Shown piece after piece: positions 49,968 through 62,331 of a stretch of DNA of 64,000 nt. The stretch covers positions 124,001 through 188,000 of the forward strand of contig SNVD02008859.1 of NCBI GenBank assembly GCA_013180625.2, read 5' to 3'. Each line of letters begins with the position of its first letter. Within the stretch, counting starts at the first letter, position 1. Below the pieces are notes generated by a model. The model did no database searches, was not told where the DNA came from, and saw nothing but the letters and a program-made list of their open reading frames with translations. The stretch comes from Boswellia sacra. Lineage: Eukaryota > Streptophyta > Magnoliopsida > Sapindales > Burseraceae. The position numbers were made by a program, and so were the translations under genes.

Positions 49968-52753
49968 ACGTTCAGGGCTTAAGCTGATGGGACATTGTCC
50001 TTCCAAAATTAATTATTAATTATGTTGTTGGATCAACGGATGAAGCAAAGCTCACTTGGTGTTATCGCAAAGTAGCTTTCAAGACCTCTACTCAATACAA
50101 TAGATGCTTCCTAATTGGCTGGGCCTGGCTGAATTTTTGTCCAGCCAGTTATTTATTTGATCATTAAACCAGCAACTACTTTCTAAAAAAATCATCTTAC
50201 ACAAGGGTGTGATGTTTATTGTATTGAATCAAAGTACATATTTCTTCTCGTGATCCTCACTTATTATTATTAATTAATTAGTTGTTGAGAGATGATAAAG
50301 TATAATCCATCTGTCTTTCCTTGTGTAGGATTATTTCCTTCTGCTACTTAGTACTCAAAACTAAAAATTAAGATCGTTAACAAGTGGAATATTATTTTAG
50401 TATTGATATATAAATATGCAGTACTGTTGCGTTGTAAGACTTGCTGTTTACACGTTGCTTTTGATGCTCTTCTCTCACGCATATGTATATATATTTTTTA
50501 TACAAAATGAACTATATATATTGCTGAGAATGAAGATAAAAACAAATGGAATCTACATGGGAAACAAATTAATTACTAAAGGAATCTAGCTCTCTCTTTT
50601 TTTAGTTGAAATATTACGATCAAATTTAATTGTGATTGATGAGTAAACGTATAAAGATTAACAACAGTCGAAATAGGAATATATGAAACCAAAACATTGT
50701 CAGCTGCTTCATTGATCAGGAAGAATGAGATGAATATTATACGTATATGTATAAAAGAAGGAATTAGCCAAACAAATATAGATGGTATTAAAGAATTTTC
50801 TAAAGAGGGCAACTTGCTAATAATTTATTAAAAATATTTCAGCATAATTAAATGTTCAATAAATATATAATATAAAATTAATTAACTAAGAAATCTTTTA
50901 TCCACAAGAATTGCAACCGGGCAGAAAGCTAGGACGTTAACTAGGGCCTTCCAAAATAAATAAATAAATTACACAAAAAGAACTTCTTATATCAACGTTT
51001 ACAACTTTTGATATTCTTGTTTTTCTTTGTTGAATTCCATTTAGTTATTCTTCCTTTGGTTCCCTCCTCATTTTGGTTGTTGGCCTCCTCGACTATCAAA
51101 TTCTATTCTAGCTCTGTGCCCAGCAGTGCTAGCAACTTCGAGGAATGATGTCACATGTTTGAATATGAAAGATAAGAGAAAAGCAATGAAACGATGTTTT
51201 TGTTATTGAAACTTGATTCTTGGTAGCGATTTAGTGTTGCTCAAACAGCAAATCCAAATTTGTGTCAAAGCAAATTGTGTGGTAAAACGAACATTAATAT
51301 GCAGTATTTTATAGAGAACATTATGTTCTCTAAAATTAATAGAATTTTTTTTGGAAAAAAAGTTAAGTTTTGAGGAGCTTGTTATAAATCCTAACAAAAT
51401 TGAATATCAAATATTAAATTTACCCCAACTTCTCCATATTGTATAGATGTATTACTCAACAGCTCCACGCAAATAGATGTAGTAAGGATTCAACAGCTCA
51501 ACACTAACCTTGTCAAATAAACTCTTGTATATAACTCTAACTCAAAAACTTGCTAGCTAGATAAACAAATAGCGTAGCTTGAGAATTGTCTAACACTCGA
51601 CTATTGAACTTCTTAGTTAATTAACTAGATAGCGACACTTGGTTAGGTCATAAGAAAAATTTTTTTTTAGAGTTTTACCATTTCCGTAATAGCCTCCAAG
51701 AGTTAGCTATTCATAATTGAGTGTTTCCAAACTTAATATGATTGAAACAAAGAAGGAATCTTTATAGCTTAAATTTTAGTTAATATGACAAGAAAGCTAA
51801 AATTAATAGCATCTATTAAGTTAGTAACCTAACTAAAAATAACTTAAAATCATACCTAAATAACAACAAATGATGAATAAAAATAATCCATTCGCTCAAG
51901 ACAATACAAGCCGGCATGACACAGTGTAGTTATGTTGCCTAGTTTCAAAACTGGACTACTTAAAAAAAATTTGGGCAAATAAAAAAAAATGTCAATCATC
52001 AGAATCAATTTTGAAATTTAGCCAAATTCAAATAAGTATTGCTTAACAAAGTGTCCAGTTGCGGAGCAAACTAGTTCAACAACTCGTCATCTTATTAAAT
52101 ATTTGTCGAGTATCTCTAAACATTTAGATAAGTCATTAGCACTTTGTCAAGATAACAATTGTATATCAATTTGTTAAACTAGGTTAGTGCATTTCAAAAA
52201 CTAAGGGTAGATTTAGTATTTAGATATTGAATTTGGATAGGGAATAAAAAATAAGGATTTGGTTAAAGTAAACAAAACAAATTAAGATGATTTGGAAAAG
52301 GACTAAAACTAAAGGGTTTGTTTAGAAAATAACCACTTACTAAAAACTTTAGATGTTATGATCACGATTCGATAGACCAATATGTATTTAGCGTTAAAAA
52401 TCGACAAAAAAAAGAAAAAGAAAATCTATTGGTTTGCTGGATGTGGTCGCAATGTTTAAGTTTTTCAGACCCTCTAATCTTGATTCATTTTTTATTCTTT
52501 CCGTTAAGATTTTCATAAAACTCATAACAATCCCCCCAATTTGACTATTTTTTAATCTCTAAATAACATTAGAACTTTAGGTCCACGTAGGCTCGAGATA
52601 CATAAGCCCTTTCATATGTAAATTTTTTCTCATCAAAATTTGTACCTTATATTAAAATGAACAATTATACTCATCCCAAAACATGAATTTCACGTGATGT
52701 GAGTCATTAAGTGGATGGATTAGTGAGATAATCAATAATGTGATAGTCTTAAC
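49968..52753. other. Intergenic, upstream of the NPF gene
   Basis: AT-rich DNA. The first several hundred bases are the presumed upstream promoter of the intact NPF copy. No open frame, RNA gene or terminal repeats are supported. Confidence 0.5.
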
Positions 52754-53263
52754 TACTATTACATAAGGGTGGTAATTCGCGTCGTGTGTGTCGACCCATT
52801 TAATTATTCGTGTCAAGATATGAAACACGGATCCGATAAGTTATTAAACGTGTTACCCACGTGTTATAATCGTGTCATATTTAGTTCACATAATTTACTT
52901 AATTGTTTAACCTTGTTATACATAATATATTATATTCTATATATTTATATCAATCAAAATTATTTTTAGAATATAAACAATTGTTAGTATAAAATATTAT
53001 TAAAATCATCATAATTTATTATTTTATAAATTAATTTATTTTATAATATAAAATTTTCAGTTTTATAATATATATGTTGTAAGTAGGTAACAATTTATAT
53101 CATAAAATGAGCTTACATATTAAGGATAGACAAAATATGTTTAACTATTCGTGTTATTAAACGGGTTGGCGTGTCGAACACCCTCAACATGAATCCGACC
53201 TATTTATTAATTGTGTATCGTGTTCGTGTGTCGTGATCCAAATTGCCACCCCTACTATTACAT
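52754..53263. mobile_element. Mutator-like MITE with target-site duplication
   Basis: The body (52765-53253) has terminal inverted repeats: left AAGGGTGGTAATTCG, right AATTGCCACCCCT (complement AGGGGTGGCAATT). It is flanked by a direct repeat TACTATTACAT at 52754-52764 and 53253-53263 (10-11 bp, depending on whether a shared T is counted). A 9-11 bp duplication is the mark of Mutator-superfamily transposons. Both ends carry subterminal CGTGT/TCGTG-rich sequence (for example CGTGTCGTG-like phrases), and the centre is very AT-rich. There is no transposase, so it is non-autonomous. Confidence 0.8.
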
Positions 53264-53835
53264 CATTTGGAACGCATGATTTGAGATTAAAAATCTTAAT
53301 TTGAAGCAAGAATCAATACGAGTTTTTGCCAAAATCCCTAAACCCATCATGTAATGTCATTAATCTCTAATGAAGTTTCTAGTGTAGACAAGCTTTAGCT
53401 TTAGTATAAAGTACGCTTAAATAACTATCAAAAAAATAGCAGAACATGAATTTCACTAGTTTACCCAACTTGTTTTTCAAAGCCTTCAAAACTAAAACTA
53501 TATCGTGTTTTATATGTTTATAAGTTTAGAATTTTTTTGTTTTCTTTAAAATTACATGTAAGAATAAAATTGTTAAAAAAAGTTGATGAAAAAAATGGGA
53601 GTAAATATTACTCTGATTAAAACATAAAAAAAAAAAAACAGGTTAACAGTGGGCCCAATCTCAAGGTTAGCGTGGGCATATAAATAGTTGGACAAAAGGC
53701 GGGAAACCTGATGTCACGTGCGTCTCCACAACCTTCTTCCGACCCTAAACTAAACCCAGAAGAAAGAAAAACACACAAACAAGCCTTTATCTTGATATCT
53801 ATCTTGCCAGCAGTTTCTGTAGGAGATTTAAGCGA
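53264..53835. other. Intergenic and FEN1 promoter/5'UTR
   Basis: A short AT-rich spacer leads to a GC-richer segment from about 53640, just upstream of the FEN1 start. This includes GCGGGAAA (53699-53706), an E2F-like site (TTTCCCGC on minus). An E2F site suits an S-phase replication gene. Nothing else is recognised. Confidence 0.45.
53699..53706 (-). promoter_or_regulatory. E2F-like site upstream of FEN1
   Basis: GCGGGAAA on plus (TTTCCCGC on minus) fits the E2F consensus TTTSSCGC. It sits 130 bp before the FEN1 start codon. Replication genes including FEN1 are known E2F targets in plants and animals; function here is inferred. Confidence 0.5.
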
Positions 53836-54101
53836 ATGGGTATCAAGGTTTGTTCGTCTTTTACTTTCCAATTTCGTCATTTACTTTTCCTATTCTTCTT
53901 ATCTCTGTCTATTTCTTTATTAGGGTTTAACCAAACTTTTAGCTGACAATGCGCCAAAAGCCATGAAAGAATAGAAATTCGAGAGCTACTTTGGTCGCAA
54001 GATTGCCATCGATGCCAGCATGAGCATCTACCAGTTTCTCGTTCGTACTTTTTCTTTCTTTTTTCTTTTTTTCTTTTTAATTTATTCAGTAAGCCCCATA
54101 A

Positions 54102-54170
<69 letters not shown>
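54102..54170 (+). repeat. (AAT)n microsatellite in FEN1 intron 2
   Basis: About 22 uninterrupted trinucleotide units of AAT/ATA between exons 2 and 3. It is long and pure, so probably length-variable. Confidence 0.95.
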
Positions 54171-57100
54171 CTAAATTTGCATTTGGGTTTGACTGCAGAT
54201 TGTGGTGGGAAGAAGTGGGACTGAGATGTTAACAAATGAGGCTGGTGAAGTTACCAGGTAATTGCTACAAATTTCGACACCAATTTAGTTCATTTCATTC
54301 TGTTTCTTAATCTTTCTATTGCGTAGTTTTTATTTAGTGTCGTTTGTAATTGAATGTTGGCGTCAGCTACTTTTTTCTAGTCATTTGCAAGGTATGTTTA
54401 CTCGTACAATTAGGCTTCTTGAAGCTGGAATAAAGCCAGTCTATGTTTTTGATGGGAAGCCTCCAGATTTGAAAAAACAAGAGCTAGCAAAACGGTAATT
54501 TTGCTGTTATCATACACTTGATTTGTCTTCTATTGCCTAGAACATTATTCAAGCTTATGTGTTATAGTTAATAATACTCATATTCAGCTGGTGACACAGT
54601 TACTCAAAGAGGGCAGATGCTACTGAAGACTTGGCTGAAGCCATGGAGGTATTTTATTTATTTATATTACTTTCTTGTGATTGTTCTTTTAATCGTTTCA
54701 ATTTTTCATCTACACAAACATGGATCTGTTATGTTGAAACAGAGATGAGGTGTCTAACATGATAACTCTCATATACCTAAACCAAGGACATATAACATCA
54801 AATGTTTGGGCATTTGTAATATCAAACATTTATTCTATCACCAGAGAATTTTGAATATTTTCCTCAAAATGTTACATGTGTTCTAGGAGAATAAATTATA
54901 TTCTTTTATAATATCTGTATGTATTGACGTGGACAGAGGTGGACATGACATGAGCGTTCTGTCCTCAGGTTTCTGACATGTCAATTTTTGGACAGAAGAG
55001 TCCTACATATTATAGATCATACAGCTTCTGTTGTTTCATCATGCAGGCTGGCAATAAGGAAGACATTGAAAAATTCAGTAAGCGGACTGTGAAGGTGTGT
55101 CCTCTTTTTGTTTCTCTCTTCCTGTAATTTATGATTACCTTCTTCATAGTCTATTCTCTTCTATGTGAGAAATACCATAGGTGTAGAAAAGAATTTGTGT
55201 ATTTGTGCTAGCTTTTGAGGCCATATCCTCCCTATTATTGCAGGTGACAAAGCAACACAATGAAGACTGCAAAAAACTTTTAAGACTCATGGGAGTGCCT
55301 GTAGTTGAGGTGATTATATAGAGTCATTTATTTTTATGCTTGTGGGAGTTTATGATGTATTGAAAAACAAGTTTAATCTTCCTCTTTATTGGTCTTTCTT
55401 TTCTCCTTTTATATATTAACAACTTGCATTTGGCCAATACAGAGATGATATGTACTAAATCTTGGGACTTTGTTTTCTTTCTGTAGGCTCCTTCTGAAGC
55501 AGAGGCCCAATGTGCTGCACTTTGCAAATCAGAAAAGGCATGTATATCACTTTTTCTTAATTGATTGGTTATTATTGGTTGTTGGCGTGATTTACTGCGA
55601 TGAAACAGTTACATTAAGCTTTCTATTGCATTTTAAATTTGTGTATTTTTTCCTCCATGGCTTTTTGGAAGTACTCATTTTCTCATATATGATCGTTCTT
55701 TATTTTCTCATATACGATCATTCTTAAAATATCTTCAAATGACATCATTTACTTTGTTCTTTTTATATATCTTGACTCCATCTTCTGCAGTGTCTTTATT
55801 TCAGAAGTTAGATTTATACTTTCAGCTTCTTTCAAGAAGTGAATCGTACCACGGGCTCTCAAAAGCTGTCCATGGCAAATGATTGTTGATAATTTTGATC
55901 CAAACTTCTGCTGTGTTTCAGGTTTATGCAGTGGCTTCTGAAGATATGGACTCGCTAACTTTTGGTGCTCCCAGATTTCTTCCCCATTTGATGGATCCTA
56001 GCTTAAGAAAAGTGCCTGTCATGGAGTTTGAAGTAGAAAAGGTACATTGAACACGATTTGGTTGTTTGAGTGTTTATTTCATTGTTCTAAAGATGATTTT
56101 CTTTCAGATTTTGGAGGAACTGAATCTTACTATGGACCAATTTATTGACTTGTGTATACTTTCTGGTTGTGATTATTGTGATAGCATTCGAGGTACATGG
56201 GAGTTTATTTAGAGTCAGTGTTAGTCCGTTCTTTTCTTTTTTTGAGAGCTATTGATTTAAAGTACAACAATCTAAACTCTTTTTTTTCCTTCTCTTTTAT
56301 AAATATCCCAATACAGGTATTGGTGGACAGACTGCTTTAAAGCTCATCCGTCAACATGGCTCTATAGAGAATATAATGGAGAACATAAATAAAGAAAGGT
56401 GTTTAATTCTTTCAGCTTGAAAGTTATTTCATGGTTGTGCTTCCATTTCTGGCAGTTGCTGTGGTGTAAAATGGTATTTATGTTAAATTGTTGAAGGTTG
56501 TAATTTGGAAGTTTGATTGTCTTATTTTGCTGGTTAGGTTGTGGTAGAGAAAGGTGTTGCAGTGTTATCAGTGATGTCATACTTTCTCATGAGTGTTCAG
56601 GCAGCCATTTTACTTCTAGACTGGGCTTCTTCGGTGGTTTCTTCCTATCAAAAGAAACTATGCTCCTTCACAAGCCTAAAAACTGTTTGACACAAGTTTT
56701 TATATAATTTTTCCATTGTTGCAAAATTTGGCTTTTGTCAATAAAACTTATGGCCATACTATCTATTAATATAATTTTTAATCCATTCCAACTAGGATGC
56801 TATTCCTTTGTGAGTTGCCCTTTTGTTTTTAATTGCATTTTTCTTTCTTTTTTTTTTCCCCCTTTTATGGTCAATAGGTGGGCTACTTGTTCACATGTCC
56901 TTTCTTGTAACAATACTTTTTGTCCTACGAAAAAGATCAAGATAAATTACCATTTACTCTAGTGGTTTATTACATCAAAAGGATTTCCAAGTTTCTAGCT
57001 AATTCAGATTGATCAGTTTACATATGTACTTATTTGTTTCATAGGTGAGAATCTTTATGCATATGCACTTTTTGGCTCTAGCTCAGGTATATAATTGTTT

Positions 57101-57598
57101 TATTCAGATACCAAATACCAGAAGATTGGCCGTATCAAGAGGCGCGACAGCTGTTTAAAGAACCAGAAGTCTTCACTAGCAAAGATCAACTTGAACTTAA
57201 GTGGTCAGCTCCAGATGAAGAGGTTTAATGATAGTATAGTTAATAATATATATTATTTATATTCCTTTTAACTGTTTAATATGTCTAAATTGTTGTATTG
57301 TTTTTTCTAATGTTTCAGGGGTTGGTTACCTTTCTAGTGAATGAAAATGGGTTCAATGCTGATAGGGTGACAAAGGTCTGTCTAAGTGTCATGGCAAAGT
57401 TCTTACCTACACTTCTCTTGAGGTTATGTTGCTTGCTCAAGAATAAGATGTATCATAAACTAAATTTTTGCACTTTTAAATATCAGGCACTAGAAAAGAT
57501 TAAAGCAGCCAAGAACAAGTCATCACAGGGCCGGTAAGTTATGCTTCAATAATGAAATGAAATAACAAGTTCTCTTTTGCTGACTGTTCCTTCTCTTT

Positions 57599-57642
<44 letters not shown>

Positions 57643-57700
57643 CAGGCTAGAATCATTCTTTAAACCAGTCGTCAACACATCTATGCCAGTTAAACGGAAG

Positions 57701-59048
57701 GTATGATCTGTTTAGTATTAAGACTTATTATTGACTTATTCTCTGTGTCATGCATTTTGGGCATAGTTGGAGATAAACTTTTGAAGATTTGTAGTATGTT
57801 ATCATAAGATCTTGAATTAGATGGAAGTTGTGAATTGGTGTTCTAAAGGATATGATGCTTGTTTTTGTTATTTCCGATAAATATTGCATGATCTGAGTTT
57901 TGGGTCAATGTCTTTTAAGACAATGTTAATTGATGTGGTTCAAAAAAGCTAATTTGTTTCAAATGCTGCAAGCAATGTATGTTTGTGTGAATTTTAACAA
58001 GCAACCATAATGTTTCTGTTCCACTGCTCGTTGATTTGAAATATTGTGCAACTTTAATACCTATGCATCAGATCCCCTAATTTCTAAAATTGATGACAAA
58101 ATGTTACATTACCTTTCTCCCATGCTTGCTCTGACCTGTTGGGTAGTCTAGAGGTGATTTGGTTCCATAATTTCTTGGTGCACTGGATGACAGGAATCCA
58201 AGTGTCTGCTTCAATCTCTCAAAACAGCCATCAAGCCTATGATGTCCTTCTCTCTGCAAGTTTGTAACTCTTCCAGGCCCAAGTTTACTGGCAGCTTAAG
58301 GTTGCCAACTCTAGCTTTGGGCTCAAAGCACTCTCCCCAATTATCCATAGGTGTCTGCTTCTGTGGATGAAGCATGGTGAACCTCCCTATCTTTTCTGCA
58401 ATAATCTCTATTACGCTTACTACAACGACAAAATCGGAGTTCTTTCTAGAATTACTATGGTTTATGGGAAAAGTGAATGATATCTTATCTTTTCTTTTTT
58501 TCACTCTTTAAAAGTTCTCTTCATCTTTCTTGTCTATGAGGGCTTAGACAAGATCATATCGTTATTAATTACTCTGTAGCTTTTGGTCCCATCTTGGTGC
58601 TTTTGTTTTCCAATACCTGGTCAATTTTGTAGTTCTTCTTATTAAGATACTTCCTTTGTTTACTATCCCACCACAAAAAGGGATCAATGGGTATAACAAA
58701 ATGAGTAATGATGGTTTTTTTTTGGAAATATTTTGTCCAAATACCTTTATGCCTAAAAAATTATCTTCTAAATGCCCCTGCTGGTTACTGTAGTCAACCA
58801 ACCTAATAAATCCATCATTGCACATAGATCAAGATGAAAAGGTGAGAGCAGGGGTTCATGAAGAAAATTTTCCAGCCAAAATAAACATATCTTCTTGGCT
58901 TTAAGTTTTGGATTTCTATTGATTAGTTAAGCTCATTAGCTCATTACTTTATATACGTCAATTTTTGTTCTCAAATCTGGAATTTGTTCATATAGGAAGC
59001 GTCATCTTTCTCTCCTTATATTCATCATGTGCTGATTTGTAATGACAG
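57701..59048 (+). other. Last FEN1 intron (1.35 kb)
   Basis: By far the longest intron with a low-complexity-free centre. Minus-strand open frames at 58211-58504 and 58565-58825 lie inside it. I do not recognise either and see no splice or start context to call a gene. A nested gene fragment or old insertion remains possible. Confidence 0.4.
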
Positions 59049-59123
59049 GAAACTCCAGGTAATGCTCCTAAAGAAATAACTAACAAGAAATCAAAGGCTG
59101 GTGGTGGGAGAAAGAAGAAGTAG

Positions 59124-60588
59124 TTGAATTGCGTTATAACGTCTATATAGGGGGAGCCAAAAGCATTTGATCAGGTTAGAAAGTTTAATATCGGCAAGTT
59201 TCCCCGTTCAACTATTTTTTTTTTTTAATTTTTAACTTTTTTTATTAGAATTCTCTATATTGATGAAGTTTCAGTTCTGTTGCTCGTGAATTATTTTTAT
59301 TCTTCAATAGTTTGATGGTGAAGCCATCTCGACTGCATGAATCTAATATCGTAGTTCACAGTTTGACATTGTTATCAAATCAAATTCACTGGAGCTACCT
59401 TATGATAGAACTATATTGCGCAAATTTTTTGGCCACCAAAGTTACAAGGTCTGAGATTAGTACTAGTTCAGATAGAATTAAGTGAGAATGGAAAAGGCTC
59501 TACAAAACTATTATATTTCATATTCATCTATAGGTGCTCTTTCTTTCTCTTTTAACTGTTTATCCAGGGAAATTAGCACTACATTTGGGATAAGTTTAAA
59601 GATAAAATGGAAATTAATTTGTGAATCTCGTAACTGTTGTGATGCTGTATATATACATGAAAAGAGTTGTTGAGATAGATATGCTGTTTCAAACAGTGCT
59701 ATTTGTATTTTGGTGATTCTTATTGTAAGCAAGTTAGTAGTTTTTGATCAACTGACAATTAAATGTTTTTCTTTCGCAGTTATGCTGGAGGAGGAATGGA
59801 AGTTAGATGTATCGATCTTGTGGTCTTAGAAGGTTTAAAAGTTCTAAGGCAGAGTTAGGATTTTGAGAGAAGTAATCGGAATGGTCGTGCAACTTCTGTC
59901 ATACAATTTTGTGCTTGACTTTTCCTTTTAGTTGAAATTTCTGCCTTGTCATTTATGGTTGAGGAAATATAATGAGTTGATTATTTGCTACTTGCCTGGG
60001 AAGGAACTGATAGATAACCTAAAATCCGTAAAAAGTCTTGCATTAAGGGGTGCTTTGCTGGCCCTTCTCATTGATGGGCTTAAGTAATCAAGTATTGTGA
60101 TGTCCTCCAATATGTTGGATTATTGCGCTCTGATTAGTTGAAGCATGGATATGATATGGGAAATTGATTGAAAAGTAGCAATGTTGCAAAATAATTGTGC
60201 AAAAAAAGGGTGGAAAGACGAAGGGGAGGACAAAAGAAGCCACTAAGAAATGGTTGGGAGAAAGAAATAGCAAAGAACAGGGAAAACAAACGTCAATGGT
60301 CTAATATTAGTTGGATGGTTGGACACTTGAATAGAGTGATAACAAACAAACCAATTCAACGTTCGTCTTCTTGAGTGTATGAGAAAGAGGGTTAGTAAAC
60401 CATCGTTTAATAAATTTTGGAATTCTAATGATGATGATTCCTCATCTTGCCTCTGAGAAATAACTAAGAAAAAGAATAGCCTGCCTCTCCTGCCATTATT
60501 CTATTGGGTCGTTGAAACAAACGCGTAGTAGTAGTGAGCCTGGAGCTCATTTCATTTCATGGATTGTAAGAGAAGGTGAGGCTGAGGG
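59124..60588. other. FEN1 3' region and intergenic sequence
   Basis: It contains the FEN1 3'UTR (possibly spliced: a PyAG acceptor at about 59779, TTTCTTTCGCAG, follows a long AT-rich stretch) and the promoter of the next PPR gene. No open frame here resembles a known family. Confidence 0.45.
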
Positions 60589-62331
60589 ATGTCAAAATCA
60601 AAAGCCGACGCAATTCTTACCATATTGCAAGAATGCAACAGCTTCAAAAGGCTTCAAAAGATCCATGCACACGTCATCATTAACGGTCTTCAACACGACC
60701 CCGCCATCTCCAACAAACTTGTCAACTTCTGTGCAGTTTCCGTCTCTGGTTGCTTATCCTACGCTCAGCTTCTCTTCAACCAAATTCAATCCCCACAAAC
60801 CCAAGCTTGGAATTCCGTCATCAGAGGCTTTTCTCAGAGCGCTTTCCCTCTCCAAGCCATTCTCTATTACAATCAAATGCTGCTTTCTCTTTCTCCCCCT
60901 GACACCTTCACTTACTCCTTCACTCTCAAGGCATGCGAGAGACTTAAGGCTCTAAACAAATGCCATGAACTTCATGGGTTCATAATTCGATCTGGCTACC
61001 ACACATGCGTCGTTGTTTCCACCAGTCTTCTTCGCTCCTATGCTGCCAACGGATTGATTGAGACTGCCCGATTGGTTTTTGATAATATGTCTCTAAGGGA
61101 TTTGGTTTCTTGGAATTCCATCATTTCCTGCTACTCTCAAGCCGGTTTGCACCTCCAAGCTTTGAAAGTTTATGATACAATGAGAAATCAGAATGTGGGT
61201 CTTGATGCTTTTACACTCGTTGGCTTGCTTTCCTCTTGCGCTCATGTGGGTGCTATAAATATGGGAATTTCTTTGCATCGAATTGCTTGTGAAATGGGGT
61301 TTATGAAGAATGTTTATGTTGGGAATGCTCTTATTGATATGTATGCAAAATGTGGTAATGTGGATGGTGCGCTCTATGTGTTTAATGGAATGAGGAAGAG
61401 GGATCTCTCTACTTGGAACTCCATGATTGTTGGCTATGGAGTGCACGGTTGTGGTGAAGAAGCTATCTCTGTGTTTAGGCAATTGTTAATAGCAGGATTC
61501 CACCCAAATTCTATCACATTTCTTGGTTTGTTGTGTGGTTGTAGTCACCAAGGCTTAGTTGAAGAAGGTGTTGAGCATTTTTACATGATGATCTCCAGGT
61601 TTAATTTGAAGCCTGGAATTAAACACTATGGGTGCTTGGTGGATCTGTATGGACGAGCAGGGAAGCTTGAAAAGGCACTTGAAGTGATTAACACTTCTCC
61701 TTATCAGGATGATCCCATCTTGTGGAGAACCTTACTTGGCTCTTGCAAGATTCATAGAAACGTGGAAATGGGAGAAATTGCCATGAGGAATCTGGTTGAG
61801 CTTGGAGCATCAAGCGCAGGGGACTATGTGCTACTTGCCACAATATATGTTGATTCCAAAGACAAACATGGAGTTGCCAGGATGAGGAAATTAATCAGAA
61901 GTCAGGGAATCAAGACCGCCCCTGGTTGGAGCTGGATTGAAGTTGGTGATCAAGTTCATAGATTTGTTGTGGATGACAAATCACATCCTGATACAGAAAT
62001 GATTTATCGAAAACTGGATGAAGTAATCTGTCAGGCCAAATCGGTTGGTTATGTCGAGGAGGAATCTCTTGTTGCCATTTATGGTTCCTCTGAAGGTTGT
62101 TTGCATACATCCAGTAAATATCATAGTGAGAAGCTAGCAATTGCTTTTGGGTTGGGAAGAACACCGGATGGAACAGGGCTCCGAATAGTGAAGAATCTGA
62201 GAGTGTGTAGAGATTGCCATTCGTTTATGAAGTTTGTTTCGAAAGCATTCAGTCGAGACTTAGTTGTTAGAGACAGAGTCAGATATCATCACTTTACGGG
62301 AGGACTTTGTTCTTGCAGAGACTATTGGTGA
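60589..62331 (+). CDS. Pentatricopeptide repeat protein, PLS-DYW class, At3g56550-like
   Basis: Intronless, 580 residues. Its wording closely follows Arabidopsis At3g56550: ILQECNSFKRLQKIHAHVII near the start, NGLQHDPAISNKL, LLSSCAHVGAINMG, LHRIACEMGF, NSMIVGYGVHG, GLLCGCSHQGLVEEGVEHF and LLGSCKIHRN. PPR motifs run from about 40 to 400, then the E/E+ region with PGWSWIEVGDQVH, then the DYW domain. It has His512-Ser-Glu514, Cys540-x2-Cys543-His, HHFTGGLCSC and the terminal DYW. The start MSKSKADA lacks an obvious long transit peptide. Start choice follows the family, which begins just before this block. Family role: site-specific C-to-U editing in plastid or mitochondrion. It is not a close duplicate of the PPR at 3732. 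Confidence 0.93.
   Translation: MSKSKADAILTILQECNSFKRLQKIHAHVIINGLQHDPAISNKLVNFCAVSVSGCLSYAQLLFNQIQSPQTQAWNSVIRGFSQSAFPLQAILYYNQMLLSLSPPDTFTYSFTLKACERLKALNKCHELHGFIIRSGYHTCVVVSTSLLRSYAANGLIETARLVFDNMSLRDLVSWNSIISCYSQAGLHLQALKVYDTMRNQNVGLDAFTLVGLLSSCAHVGAINMGISLHRIACEMGFMKNVYVGNALIDMYAKCGNVDGALYVFNGMRKRDLSTWNSMIVGYGVHGCGEEAISVFRQLLIAGFHPNSITFLGLLCGCSHQGLVEEGVEHFYMMISRFNLKPGIKHYGCLVDLYGRAGKLEKALEVINTSPYQDDPILWRTLLGSCKIHRNVEMGEIAMRNLVELGASSAGDYVLLATIYVDSKDKHGVARMRKLIRSQGIKTAPGWSWIEVGDQVHRFVVDDKSHPDTEMIYRKLDEVICQAKSVGYVEEESLVAIYGSSEGCLHTSSKYHSEKLAIAFGLGRTPDGTGLRIVKNLRVCRDCHSFMKFVSKAFSRDLVVRDRVRYHHFTGGLCSCRDYW

Larger units (their letters stand above)
53836..59123 (+). pseudogene. FEN1: Flap endonuclease 1 (FEN1) with premature stop at codon 21
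   Basis: Sixteen exons: 53836-53847, 53924-54040, 54199-54257, 54381-54494, 54600-54648, 55047-55094, 55244-55309, 55487-55537, 55922-56041, 56108-56192, 56317-56398, 57108-57222, 57319-57375, 57487-57533, 57646-57700, 59049-59123. All phases fit and would give 383 codons, full FEN1 length. The enzyme cuts 5' flaps in Okazaki-fragment maturation and base-excision repair. Visible parts: [28 protein letters not shown] (Asp34), VYVFDGKPP (Asp86 region), [31 protein letters not shown], the H3TH-type [11 protein letters not shown], the PCNA-binding QGRLESFF and a basic tail. But codon 21 (53972-53974) is TAG where relatives have Gln. A restart at the next Met (37) would lose Asp34. Exon 8 uses a GC donor. 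Everything else is intact, so this is a very recent null allele or a base error. Confidence 0.85.

Noticed and set aside
53972..53974. Explaining the FEN1 TAG by read-through or RNA editing
   Set aside because: No read-through context (such as CARYYA) follows the TAG, and nuclear plant transcripts are not known to be edited U-to-C.
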